Source: JANYBV01 sp043763155 (lineage in GTDB: Bacteria; Pseudomonadota; Alphaproteobacteria; Rickettsiales; SXRF01). Taken from it: a stretch of 20,387 nucleotides of DNA. Each line of letters opens with the position of its first letter. Position 1 is the first letter of the stretch. The stretch covers positions 1 through 20,387 of the forward strand of contig JAYULW010000114.1 of the NCBI GenBank assembly GCA_043763155.1, read 5' to 3'. The notes beneath the pieces were generated by a model. That model was not told the DNA's origin and ran no database searches. It saw only the letters and a program-made list of their open reading frames with translations. Made by a program: the position numbers and the translations under genes. Positions 7,025 to 13,960 of the stretch are shown piece by piece.

Positions 7025-7432
7025 ATGTACGATAGCGAAGCCCTCAAGCAAAAATCCGAAGCCCTCGTAACCCAGGCGTCCGATCTCGCCGAAGACATCA
7101 ACGCCATGAACCTGCACCTCCAGCATGGCGGCGTAGACCCCTTTATCTTCGGCCTCACCGTCTTCGTCCTTGCCTGCTTCGTGGGTTATTACGTGGTCTG
7201 GAAAGTAACCCCCGCCCTGCACACCCCCCTCATGGCCGTCACCAACGCCATTTCCGGCATCATCATCGTGGGCGCAATCATCGCCCTTGGCCCCGACGGT
7301 TCGGGCTTCGCGCATGTCGCGGGCTTCTTCGCCGTCGTCATCGCCTCCATCAATATCTTCGGCGGCTTCATCGTCACCCAGCGCATGCTGGCCATGTTCC
7401 AGAAAAAACCAACCAAAGGACCCACCAAATGA
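7025..7432 (+). CDS. pntAB: NAD(P) transhydrogenase, alpha-2 subunit (membrane part)
   Basis: The 135-residue membrane subunit supplies the helices that in E. coli are fused to the C-terminus of PntA. After a hydrophilic start (1-35), the family signature VDPFIFGLTVFVLACFVGYYVVWKV spans about 37-61. It is followed by TPLMAVTNAISGIIIVGAI (67-85) and the last pair of helices ending in ASINIFGGFIVTQRMLAMF (107-125). With PntB it forms the proton channel. GGAG lies about nine bases before the ATG. The N-terminal extension before the first helix, about 35 residues, is somewhat longer than the shortest family members. Its stop overlaps the start of the next membrane gene (ATGA at 7429). Confidence 0.95.
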   Translation: MYDSEALKQKSEALVTQASDLAEDINAMNLHLQHGGVDPFIFGLTVFVLACFVGYYVVWKVTPALHTPLMAVTNAISGIIIVGAIIALGPDGSGFAHVAGFFAVVIASINIFGGFIVTQRMLAMFQKKPTKGPTK

Positions 7433-7917
7433 AAAAAGAATGCAAAGTCTCCGCCTGCCTGATTCCTATGGTTGCCGTATTCATTTTCCTGTTCGGCTAT
7501 AACTGCCTCGTGCATGGCCACCTCCTCATGGCCGATTACGCCCAAACCCCCGCCCTCTGGCGCACCGACGCCGAAATGCAGCAGCTCGCCCCCATGTGGT
7601 TCGCCTATTATGTGGCGCTCGCTGCCGTGCTCACCTGCTGGTTCAAAAAAACCAAATCCGTTTTTGCCTGCGCCCCCACCCCCGGCGAAAAGCCCAGCTG
7701 CTGCCCCATCAAGTCCGGCGGCTGCTGCTTCGGCCTGAAGCTCGGCCTGCTCATGGGCCTGCTCATGGCATGCGGTTACCTCTACATGCCCATTTCCTCC
7801 ACCCTCGCCATCAAATGGTTCTTCACCGGCTTGTTTGAAGGCCTTGGCGCGGGCATGGTACTCGGCATGACCTGCAAAGCGTCCGCAACCTGCTCCACCG
7901 ATAAAGGCATGCCATGA
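7429..7917 (+). CDS. Hypothetical four-helix membrane protein with Cys-rich loop, inside the pnt operon
   Basis: The function of this 162-residue protein is unknown. Four hydrophobic helices are visible at about 9-28, 54-72, 102-121 and 128-147. The segment between helices 1 and 2 contains HGHLLMADY and TPALWRTDAEM, a pattern I associate with small uncharacterised membrane proteins, though no family name can be given with confidence. The loop between helices 2 and 3 begins KKTK (positive, so likely cytoplasmic) and carries C81, C91, C92, C99 and C100 in a Pro/Gly context. The protein has 12 cysteines in all, with more at 149 and 155. Such spacing would suit metal binding or thiol chemistry. 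AAAGGA precedes the ATG. The gene overlaps both neighbours by 4 bp, pntAB before and pntB after, so it is made together with the transhydrogenase membrane subunits. Confidence 0.8.
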   Translation: MKKECKVSACLIPMVAVFIFLFGYNCLVHGHLLMADYAQTPALWRTDAEMQQLAPMWFAYYVALAAVLTCWFKKTKSVFACAPTPGEKPSCCPIKSGGCCFGLKLGLLMGLLMACGYLYMPISSTLAIKWFFTGLFEGLGAGMVLGMTCKASATCSTDKGMP

Positions 7918-9308
7918 GCGATAGCTTCTACTTATTATACCTCGTCTCTGCCGTTCTTTTCATCCTCGCGCTGAAGGGTCTCTCCTCGCCCGAATCGGCC
8001 CGGCGCGGCAACCTCTTCGGCATGGTCGGCATGGGCCTCGCCGTCATCACCACCTTGTGCCTTCCCTCTGTCACCAACTACGCCCTCATCATTTTCGGCG
8101 TCATGATCGGTGGCATCATCGGCACAGGCATCGCCCAGCGTATCCAGATGACGGCCATGCCCCAGCTTGTCGCCGCCTTCCATTCGCTGGTTGGTTTCGC
8201 CGCCGTCCTCATCGCCTCCGCTGCGTTGTGGGCGCCCGAATCCTACGGCATCGGCACCAGCGGTTCCCTGCATTTCGGCTCACTGGTGGAAATGAGCCTC
8301 GGCTCCGTCATCGGCGCCATTACCTTCTCCGGCTCCATCATCGCGTTTGCTAAGCTTCAGGGCGTTATGTCCGGCAAGCCCATCCGCTTCGCCACCCAAT
8401 CCACCCTGAACCTCTTGGTGGCCATCTCTATCGTCTCCCTGCTGCTCATTTTCTGCTTCAGCGAATCCAAGCTCATCTTCACTGCCATGACCCTGCTGGC
8501 CTTCGCCTTCGGCCTCCTCCTCATCGTCCCCATCGGCGGCGCGGACATGCCCGTGGTCGTTAGCATGCTCAACTCCTATTCCGGCTGGGCCGCCTCCGGC
8601 ATCGGCTTCACGCTGGGCAATCCCCTCCTCATCATCACCGGAGCCTTAGTCGGCGCCAGCGGCGCAATCCTTTCGTACATCATGTGCAAAGCCATGAACC
8701 GCAGCATTTTCAACGTCATCTTCGGCGGCTTCGGCACCGCCCCCACAGGCGAGATTGCAACTGCATCCGCCGACGACCGCCCCATCAAGTCCGGCAGTCC
8801 CGAAGACGCAGCCTTTTTGCTAAAAAACGCCAGCTCCGTCATTATCGTCCCCGGCTACGGCATGGCCGTGGCCCAAGCCCAGCACTCGGTGCGCGAACTC
8901 ATGAAAACCCTCGAAGAAGAAGGCGCCACGGTAAAATTCGCCATCCACCCCGTCGCGGGCCGCATGCCCGGCCACATGAATGTCCTCCTCGCCGAAGCAA
9001 ACGTGCCGTACGACAGCGTCCACGAACTCGAAGAAATAAACTCCGACTTCGCCACAGCCGACGTCGCCTTCGTCATCGGCGCAAACGATGTCACCAACCC
9101 CGCCGCCAAAAACAACCCCCAATCCCCCATCTTCGGCATGCCCGTGCTGGACGTGGGCCTCGCCAAAACCGTGATCTTCATCAAGCGCTCCATGGCCGCA
9201 GGCTACGCCGGAATCGAAAATGAACTCTTCTACCAAGACAACACCATGATGCTCTTCGGCGACGCCAAAAAAGTCACCGACGAACTGGTAAAGGCACTAA
9301 AACATTGA
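7914..9308 (+). CDS. pntB: NAD(P) transhydrogenase, beta subunit
   Basis: PntB holds most of the proton-conducting membrane domain and the NADP(H)-binding domain III. The 464 residues (462 in E. coli) have helices from about residue 3 to 270. H90 lies in AAFHSLVGFAA, the counterpart of the E. coli beta-His91 needed for proton transfer. The GADMPVVVSMLNSYSGWAA segment (209-227) is intact, including D211. Domain III begins near 285, with the GYGMAVAQAQ nucleotide loop at 314-323 and the IGANDVTNPAAKN NADP-binding segment at 388-400. All catalytic regions appear complete. The ATG overlaps the stop of the preceding membrane gene (ATGA), and the stop shares one base with the following DUF2007-like gene. 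NADPH from this enzyme could serve the reductive and oxidative lipid chemistry encoded further right, but that link is only inference. Confidence 0.97.
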   Translation: MSDSFYLLYLVSAVLFILALKGLSSPESARRGNLFGMVGMGLAVITTLCLPSVTNYALIIFGVMIGGIIGTGIAQRIQMTAMPQLVAAFHSLVGFAAVLIASAALWAPESYGIGTSGSLHFGSLVEMSLGSVIGAITFSGSIIAFAKLQGVMSGKPIRFATQSTLNLLVAISIVSLLLIFCFSESKLIFTAMTLLAFAFGLLLIVPIGGADMPVVVSMLNSYSGWAASGIGFTLGNPLLIITGALVGASGAILSYIMCKAMNRSIFNVIFGGFGTAPTGEIATASADDRPIKSGSPEDAAFLLKNASSVIIVPGYGMAVAQAQHSVRELMKTLEEEGATVKFAIHPVAGRMPGHMNVLLAEANVPYDSVHELEEINSDFATADVAFVIGANDVTNPAAKNNPQSPIFGMPVLDVGLAKTVIFIKRSMAAGYAGIENELFYQDNTMMLFGDAKKVTDELVKALKH

Positions 9309-9583
9309 TGAAGCCCCTCGCCTTCTTCCCGGACGCAAACGCGGGCCGCGCCGCGCAAAATGTGCTGGCGAATGAAAACATCCCCACCACCCTGATTAAC
9401 ACCGGCTCCGGCCTGAACATGCTGGTCGCCGACCGCTGCATGGACGCCGCCCAAACCTTGCTCAAATCCAATAAAAACGCCGTCATGGAACGCCCCATGC
9501 CGGGAAACGCCCGCAAATACGCGCTCCTCGCCCTTTTCGGCCTTGCAGTTGCGGGCCTGCTAACCTTGGCCGCCACCCACTAA
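9308..9583 (+). CDS. DUF2007-like small protein with C-terminal membrane anchor
   Basis: The product has 91 residues. Residues 1-55 resemble the DUF2007 ('putative prokaryotic signal transducing protein') ferredoxin-like fold. It has a short strand, a helix (NAGRAAQNVLANENIP), a strand, then SGLNMLVADRCMDAAQTLLKS, where the family has 'hllVpeedaerArelL'. A basic linker leads to one hydrophobic helix at about 70-88, so the protein is probably tail-anchored with the domain in the cytoplasm. A TTG at 9305 would add one residue; the ATG at 9308, sharing its A with the pntB stop, is preferred. It is the last gene of the pnt operon by position. The DUF2007 match is a pattern judgement, and the family has no settled function. 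Confidence 0.7.
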   Translation: MKPLAFFPDANAGRAAQNVLANENIPTTLINTGSGLNMLVADRCMDAAQTLLKSNKNAVMERPMPGNARKYALLALFGLAVAGLLTLAATH

Positions 9584-9587
9584 ACGC

Positions 9588-9616
9588 TTGCCCCCCAACC
9601 CCAATATGCATACAAT
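9588..9616 (+). promoter_or_regulatory. Likely sigma-70 promoter for xseB-ispA
   Basis: TTGCCC (9588-9593) and TACAAT (9611-9616) are 17 bp apart, with 4/6 and 5/6 matches to consensus, in the 63-bp gap after the pnt operon. Transcription would begin about 9623. An AGGGG ribosome site (9638-9642) precedes xseB. No hairpin terminator for the pnt operon was seen in this gap, so read-through may also occur. Confidence 0.5.
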
Positions 9617-9646
9617 CACCGACTGTTATGTTTAATTAGGGGCGTT

Positions 9647-9910
9647 ATGGCAAATAACACTGAAAATTCAGCTATTTCCGAAGGCACATCCTTCGAGCAG
9701 GCCTTAAAAGAGCTGGAATCCATCGTGCGCAAGCTCGAAAGCGGCTCCGGCGATCTCGACGCCTCCATCAAAGACTATGTCCGCGGCACCGACCTCAAGG
9801 ATTATTGCCAGGAAAAATTAAAGCAGGCCCGCCTGAAAGTAGACTCCATTCTGAAAAATCAGGAAGCAGGCCTTGGTGGCCTCGCCCTGCAACCCTTTGA
9901 TGCACAATAG
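9647..9910 (+). CDS. xseB: Exodeoxyribonuclease VII small subunit
   Basis: XseB pairs in several copies with XseA to form exonuclease VII, which degrades single-stranded DNA into oligonucleotides in the cytoplasm. The 87 residues match the family: FEQALKELESIVRKLESGSG (16-35), then LDASIKDYVRGTDLKDYCQEKLKQA, predicting the usual two-helix coiled coil. The tail after residue 70 is variable in the family. AGGGG lies at good distance from the ATG. It precedes ispA by 8 bp, the common bacterial xseB-ispA pairing. The large subunit xseA is not in this window. Confidence 0.95.
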   Translation: MANNTENSAISEGTSFEQALKELESIVRKLESGSGDLDASIKDYVRGTDLKDYCQEKLKQARLKVDSILKNQEAGLGGLALQPFDAQ

Positions 9911-9918
9911 ACAGACAT

Positions 9919-10884
9919 ATGACCGCCAGCCACGAAGCACTGCACAACGCAATCAACAAAGTTGCCACCGCTCTTGAAGACCGCATGGGCGAATTGCTCG
10001 CCGTACCGGGAAAGTCCAGCAGCACCGTTATCTCCATGGGCAAAAAAGCTGCCAGTGATGGCGAAACGGGCAATGTGCGCGGCGCCGACACCATCGTGGA
10101 AGCCATGCGCTACTCGGCATTGTCCGGTGGCAAGCGCCTTCGCCCCTTCCTCACCGCCTGCTCTGCCAGCCTTTTCGGCGTAAGCTGGGAAGCCGCGATT
10201 GAAACCGCCAGCGCCATCGAATTCATCCACACCTATTCCCTCATCCACGACGATTTACCCGCCATGGATAATGATGATCTCCGCCGTGGCAAACCCACCT
10301 GCCACAAGGCCTTCGGCGAAGCCGCAGCCATCCTCGCAGGCGACGGCCTCCTCACCTACGCATTCCAGATTCTCGCCAGCCCCAAAATCCACTCCGACGC
10401 CGCCGTGCGTTGCGAGCTGATTTCCGCACTCGCCACCGCTTCCGGTTGCTGGGGCATGGTCGGCGGCCAGATGATGGACCTCGAAGCTGAAAACGCTACC
10501 CTCTCGGTAGATGAAATCATCCGCCTCCAGCGCCTGAAAACCGGCGAACTCTTCGCCGTATCGTGCGAAGCGGGCGCAATCCTCGGCAAAGCCCCCGGCA
10601 TGATGCGCAACTTGCTCCGCGCCTACGCCCACGACATGGGCCTCGCCTTCCAGATCACCGACGATTTGCTCGACGTTGAAGGCACCCGCACCGAAATGGG
10701 CAAGAGCGTGAACAAAGATAAAATCGCAGGCAAAGCAACGCTGGTGTCCGTCATGGGCGTAGAACGCGCCCGCGAACATTCGCAAATCCTGATCAAACAG
10801 GCGATCTCGCACCTCTCCGTATTCGACAAAAAGGCCGACAACCTCCGCCAGCTCGCCGAATTCGTGATCTCGCGTAAGGTCTAA
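9919..10884 (+). CDS. ispA: Polyprenyl synthetase, probably farnesyl diphosphate synthase
   Basis: This enzyme condenses isopentenyl diphosphate with dimethylallyl and geranyl diphosphate to give farnesyl diphosphate, precursor of quinones and undecaprenyl carrier. The 321 residues show SGGKRLRP (69-76), the first aspartate-rich motif DDLPAMD (111-117, the DDxxxxD form of bacterial type II FPP synthase), GxxxxC/GGQMMDLE near 182-189, and the second motif DDLLD (248-252). Residues 25-55 hold about 20 extra, Ser/Gly-rich residues compared with E. coli IspA, between the first helix and the substrate lobe. The position upstream of the first motif holds Y106, which fits a short-chain product. It follows xseB at 8 bp. 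The usual third partner, dxs, is absent: the next gene is convergent and its stop overlaps this one. Geranylgeranyl synthase is the main alternative. Confidence 0.9.
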   Translation: MTASHEALHNAINKVATALEDRMGELLAVPGKSSSTVISMGKKAASDGETGNVRGADTIVEAMRYSALSGGKRLRPFLTACSASLFGVSWEAAIETASAIEFIHTYSLIHDDLPAMDNDDLRRGKPTCHKAFGEAAAILAGDGLLTYAFQILASPKIHSDAAVRCELISALATASGCWGMVGGQMMDLEAENATLSVDEIIRLQRLKTGELFAVSCEAGAILGKAPGMMRNLLRAYAHDMGLAFQITDDLLDVEGTRTEMGKSVNKDKIAGKATLVSVMGVERAREHSQILIKQAISHLSVFDKKADNLRQLAEFVISRKV

Positions 10885-11642
10885 ACTTTATTCACGAGCG
10901 CAAAGTAAAGCTTATGCGGCAATAGCTGCATGGTCTTCAGTATGAGCGCAAAACGCTTCGGGAAATACACCTCGAAGCGGTTGCTGGAAATCCCCCGCAC
11001 AATCCGCTGCGCAGCCTTATCCGCCGTCATGATAAACGGCATCGGGAATTCGTTGATGTCGGTAAGCCGTGTCTTCACAAACCCCGGACACACCACCTGC
11101 ACCTTGATGCCCGTACCGTCCAGGTCAATGGCCATATTCTCGCCCAGGTGCAAAAGCGCTGCCTTGCTCGCCCCATAGCCAATAGCGCGGGGAAGCCCGC
11201 GATACGCCGCCACACTGGCCACCAGCACAATATGCCCCGCCTTTTTCGCCATGAAATACGGAATCACCGGCGCAAGCACGCGCAGCGCTCCGCCGAAATT
11301 CACATCCATCATCGCCTCGGTCTTTTGCAGGTCAAAATCCTTAGCGCTCATCGGCGTGTAAATCCCGGCGTTATACATCACCATGTCCACGCCACCCCAG
11401 CGCGCCTCAATGGCCTCCCACGCCGCCACAACGCTCTCGTTATTGGTAACATCCACATTCTGCACCATGTGCCCTGCCCCCGGCAGCGAAGCCACCAGCG
11501 AAACCAGCTTTTCGGTACTGCGCGCACTCAAAACCAATTGCGCGCCCTCGCCCGCAAGCAGCATGGCCGTTGCCGCGCCAATGCCCTCACTGGCCCCAAC
11601 TAACCAGACTTTCTTGCCCGCCCACATCATTTTTTGGCTCAT
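10881..11642 (-). CDS. Short-chain dehydrogenase/reductase (last gene of the lipid cluster)
   Basis: The product is a 253-residue classical SDR. The cofactor loop is GASEGIG (16-22), D64 in NVDVT contacts adenine, NAG is at 91-93, and the catalytic set is S143, Y156 and K160 (YGASK). PGFVKTRLTD follows, as in the family. An S-x-R after the second strand (SARS, 39-42) suggests preference for NADP(H). The C-terminal stretch (RFALILKTMQLLPHKLYFAL) is hydrophobic and basic and may lie on the membrane, which fits a lipid substrate. The ATG overlaps the stop of the DUF3833 gene by 4 bp. The gene is convergent with ispA, the two stops overlapping by 4 bp. In related clusters an SDR accompanies the CFA-like methyltransferase, DUF1365 and FAD genes. 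The substrate is unknown. Confidence 0.9.
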   Translation of the reverse strand: MSQKMMWAGKKVWLVGASEGIGAATAMLLAGEGAQLVLSARSTEKLVSLVASLPGAGHMVQNVDVTNNESVVAAWEAIEARWGGVDMVMYNAGIYTPMSAKDFDLQKTEAMMDVNFGGALRVLAPVIPYFMAKKAGHIVLVASVAAYRGLPRAIGYGASKAALLHLGENMAIDLDGTGIKVQVVCPGFVKTRLTDINEFPMPFIMTADKAAQRIVRGISSNRFEVYFPKRFALILKTMQLLPHKLYFALVNKV

Positions 11643-12172
11643 TTGGGAAGCTTATGGAACGTAATCAGCAGCTCACCCACCTTGATGCCGAATTTCTTCA
11701 TCTGCACCCGGTTGATCGCGGTTTTGTCGTCCAGCCTGTAAATCCAGTCATCCATCGAAAGGTCAATGGTGGAGCTCTTATACGGCACCGTCAGCACATA
11801 TTTCATGTTGGTTGCGTTGCCTTCCTGCGCGCCCATGGCTTCGCCCACCACATCATGCGCCGTCCCGGTAAAATGCTTGTCGTCGGTAAACGTAATCGTC
11901 CACACCCGCCCGCTTTCCTTGCCGTCGTTATATTTGAACTTTTCCGTCAGCGTGCCGCCCTTATCGCTAAACTCGCCATGCATATCCACCTTGAACTGCT
12001 CTTCCACCACGCCCGAACGGTTCAGGAAAACCCCTTGCGCCTCTACATGGCCATTAAAATATTCCCGCACATCCATATGCGGTTCACGCCCTGCATATTC
12101 CTCGATTTTCGAACCCGAACAGCCCGAAAGCATCACCATCAAACCCGCAACCATCGTCGTTTTAGTAAGCAT
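11639..12172 (-). CDS. DUF3833-type lipoprotein
   Basis: The product is a 177-residue exported lipoprotein. The signal peptide ends in the lipobox LSGC, with C18 as the lipidated residue and Ser at +2. The start is set at the ATG at 12172 because AAGGAG lies eight bases upstream; an in-frame ATG at 12193 would add seven residues with no such site. The mature part has features of DUF3833: EYFNGHVEAQGVF near residue 37, repeated beta strands with GTLTEKF, VWTITF, YVLTVPY and a YRLDD(K)TAINRVQMKKFGIKVGEL ending. DUF3833 proteins are routinely found with CFA-like methyltransferases and DUF1365 in proteobacterial lipid clusters, but their role is unknown; lipid binding or transport is plausible. 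The first 11 bp overlap the end of the MFS gene. Confidence 0.88.
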   Translation of the reverse strand: MLTKTTMVAGLMVMLSGCSGSKIEEYAGREPHMDVREYFNGHVEAQGVFLNRSGVVEEQFKVDMHGEFSDKGGTLTEKFKYNDGKESGRVWTITFTDDKHFTGTAHDVVGEAMGAQEGNATNMKYVLTVPYKSSTIDLSMDDWIYRLDDKTAINRVQMKKFGIKVGELLITFHKLPK

Positions 12173-13424
12173 AAACTTTCTCCTTTTGATCAAGCGGGCT
12201 TCGCTGCAATAACCCTATCGCAGCAATTTTAAATACACAAGGCAGCAGCCCGTAGCATAACGACAACCGCCCTAAAGATTCCATGCTGTTTTCCACCCCC
12301 GGCACATAGCCCCCCGCCGCCAGTATCGGCAGCGCCAGCCCTGCGGCAAAAGCCATGGTCAGTTTCGTCATAAAATTCCATAGCCCAAACGCGCTTGCCA
12401 CCGCCTCCGGCTTATCCGCCAGCGCGTCCGAAAGCAGCGAAGGCATCAGCATCGAATCCGCCCCCAATGTCAGCCCCGTCAGCGTGCAAATAGCATAAAA
12501 CGCCCCAACATCCCCCGCACCCAGCCCCCATGCCCACACAAAGCATACAATCGCCACCGTCATGGCAACCATCAGGCAGCGCCGCTTGCCCACCTTCAAA
12601 CTAAGCCGCGCCCAAAGCGGCATCCCCGCCGCCGCACTCAAAAAATACACCGCCAGCATCGCGCCCGCCTGCGCCTCCGCCTGCAAAACATCCTTCACAT
12701 AAAATAAAAACAACGTAGACGTAATCGCAGTCGGAATGGCATTGCAAAACCCAATCCCCAGTACCCAACGCACTTCCAAACTACGCAGCAAACTCCCAAA
12801 ACTAGCCGAAACCCCATCAGGCCGCGCCCGTATCCGCACCGACCCAATACAAACCCACGCGCACACTAAAAGCAGCGGACACAGCGAAACGCTAAACCAG
12901 AAATACGCCTCCTTAACCGCAAAATGCTTCAGCAGCACCGCAGGCAGGACAGACGCAAACAGCACCCCCACCAGCATCGAACCTTCGCGAAACGCCGCCA
13001 CCCGCGTGTGGTCGTGCGTGGCCTCCGCCATGCCCACCCCTAGCGCATAATAATTGATCATCAGCACACTAAAACTCGCATACACCAGCAGCAAACACCC
13101 CGCCAGCCATAGCGCCGCATGCGCGTGCGCCCATTCCGGCGGGTTGAACACCAGCACATACCCCAGCATCAAAACAGGCACCGCCCCCGCCATAATCCTG
13201 CGCGTATACGCATAATACCTGTCCGAAAGCGCCCCGATCACCGGGTCAATCACCGCATCACAAAGCCGAAGCGCCAGCAGGAGCGACCCCAGCACAGCAA
13301 GGTTCAGCCCCATCTGCTCCGCATAAAACTGCGGCACATGCACATAAAGCGGCAGCCCCGCGTAAGCCAGCGGCAATCCCAAAACCCCATAAGCAAATAA
13401 ACGCGAAAGGCCTAAGCCGTTCAC
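12162..13424 (-). CDS. GPH/MelB-type MFS transporter in the lipid cluster
   Basis: This 420-residue polytopic protein has about twelve hydrophobic helices. It belongs to the MFS_2 (glycoside-pentoside-hexuronide symporter, MelB-like) group: LRLCDAVIDPVIGALSDR (52-69) corresponds to the MelB Na+/sugar motif, with acidic residues retained, and LPLYVHVPQFYAE lies in helix 1. Eukaryotic Mfsd2a, a lysophosphatidylcholine carrier, is in the same superfamily, so transport of a lipid rather than a sugar is a reasonable inference from the gene neighbourhood. The start codon is GTG at 13424, forming a GTGA overlap with the chalcone-isomerase-like stop; no strong ribosome site is visible, so coupling is likely. 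The 3' end overlaps the DUF3833 start by 11 bp. The substrate and direction are unknown. Confidence 0.88.
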   Translation of the reverse strand: MNGLGLSRLFAYGVLGLPLAYAGLPLYVHVPQFYAEQMGLNLAVLGSLLLALRLCDAVIDPVIGALSDRYYAYTRRIMAGAVPVLMLGYVLVFNPPEWAHAHAALWLAGCLLLVYASFSVLMINYYALGVGMAEATHDHTRVAAFREGSMLVGVLFASVLPAVLLKHFAVKEAYFWFSVSLCPLLLVCAWVCIGSVRIRARPDGVSASFGSLLRSLEVRWVLGIGFCNAIPTAITSTLFLFYVKDVLQAEAQAGAMLAVYFLSAAAGMPLWARLSLKVGKRRCLMVAMTVAIVCFVWAWGLGAGDVGAFYAICTLTGLTLGADSMLMPSLLSDALADKPEAVASAFGLWNFMTKLTMAFAAGLALPILAAGGYVPGVENSMESLGRLSLCYGLLPCVFKIAAIGLLQRSPLDQKEKVYAY

Positions 13425-13960
13425 TCAGCGCTACCCAGCAAGGCTTGGCGGAACGCAGGTTCCGAAGTCTTAGGCGAAAACCAGATATCGAAAAAACGCT
13501 TCGCAAACTTCGGATCATCAATCTCGCCCGTCTTTTCCCCGTTCAGGAAAAACCGCACTGGCTTCTTCGGCACATACAGCGCCGTAATCGTATCCCCGCT
13601 CTTCACATCGGGAAACACCTTCGCCAATGGCTGGCGGTACGCATCAAAATTCTCTTTCGACATGCCCGTCTCACGCACCATCTCGTCAATGGTGCGGTCC
13701 ACAAAATCGCTGGAATCAATCGAAACATTATACGTAAGCGACAGCGCAAACGTGACGTCATACGACCACTCATCCGAATCCGACCACAGATTCGCGTCAT
13801 ACACCTTAATCAGCAATTTGCGAAACGTCGCATGCCCCGCAGGCGCTTCCGCGTTAATCCACTTAGACAAAAACCCCGGCCGCACATCACCCGCAAATGC
13901 AACCACCGGAATTAAACACAAAACAGCAAACAAAAATTTACGCCCAAAAAAATTACGCAT
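13421..13960 (-). CDS. Chalcone-isomerase-like secreted protein
   Basis: The 179 residues begin with a good signal peptide; the basic start and hydrophobic core end at AFA|G, with likely cleavage after residue 23. The mature domain fits the bacterial chalcone-isomerase-like group (Chalcone_3). KLLIKVYDANLWS near 47-59, then FALSLTYNVSIDSSDFVDRTIDEM, DVKSGDTITALYVPKK and FFLNGEKTGEIDDPKFAKRFFDIWFSPKT are all family-typical. This fold binds fatty acids in plant FAP proteins, and bacterial members need not be isomerases. A periplasmic lipid-handling role is inferred from its place between the methyltransferase and the carrier. GGAG lies eight bases before the ATG. It overlaps the methyltransferase stop by 8 bp and the MFS start by 4 bp. 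Confidence 0.85.
   Translation of the reverse strand: MRNFFGRKFLFAVLCLIPVVAFAGDVRPGFLSKWINAEAPAGHATFRKLLIKVYDANLWSDSDEWSYDVTFALSLTYNVSIDSSDFVDRTIDEMVRETGMSKENFDAYRQPLAKVFPDVKSGDTITALYVPKKPVRFFLNGEKTGEIDDPKFAKRFFDIWFSPKTSEPAFRQALLGSAE

Noticed and set aside
6900..7030. Frameshifted or broken pntA as the reason for separate alpha genes
   Set aside because: Split alpha subunits are normal in alphaproteobacteria, both parts are complete, and the intervening frame is intact with its own start and stop.
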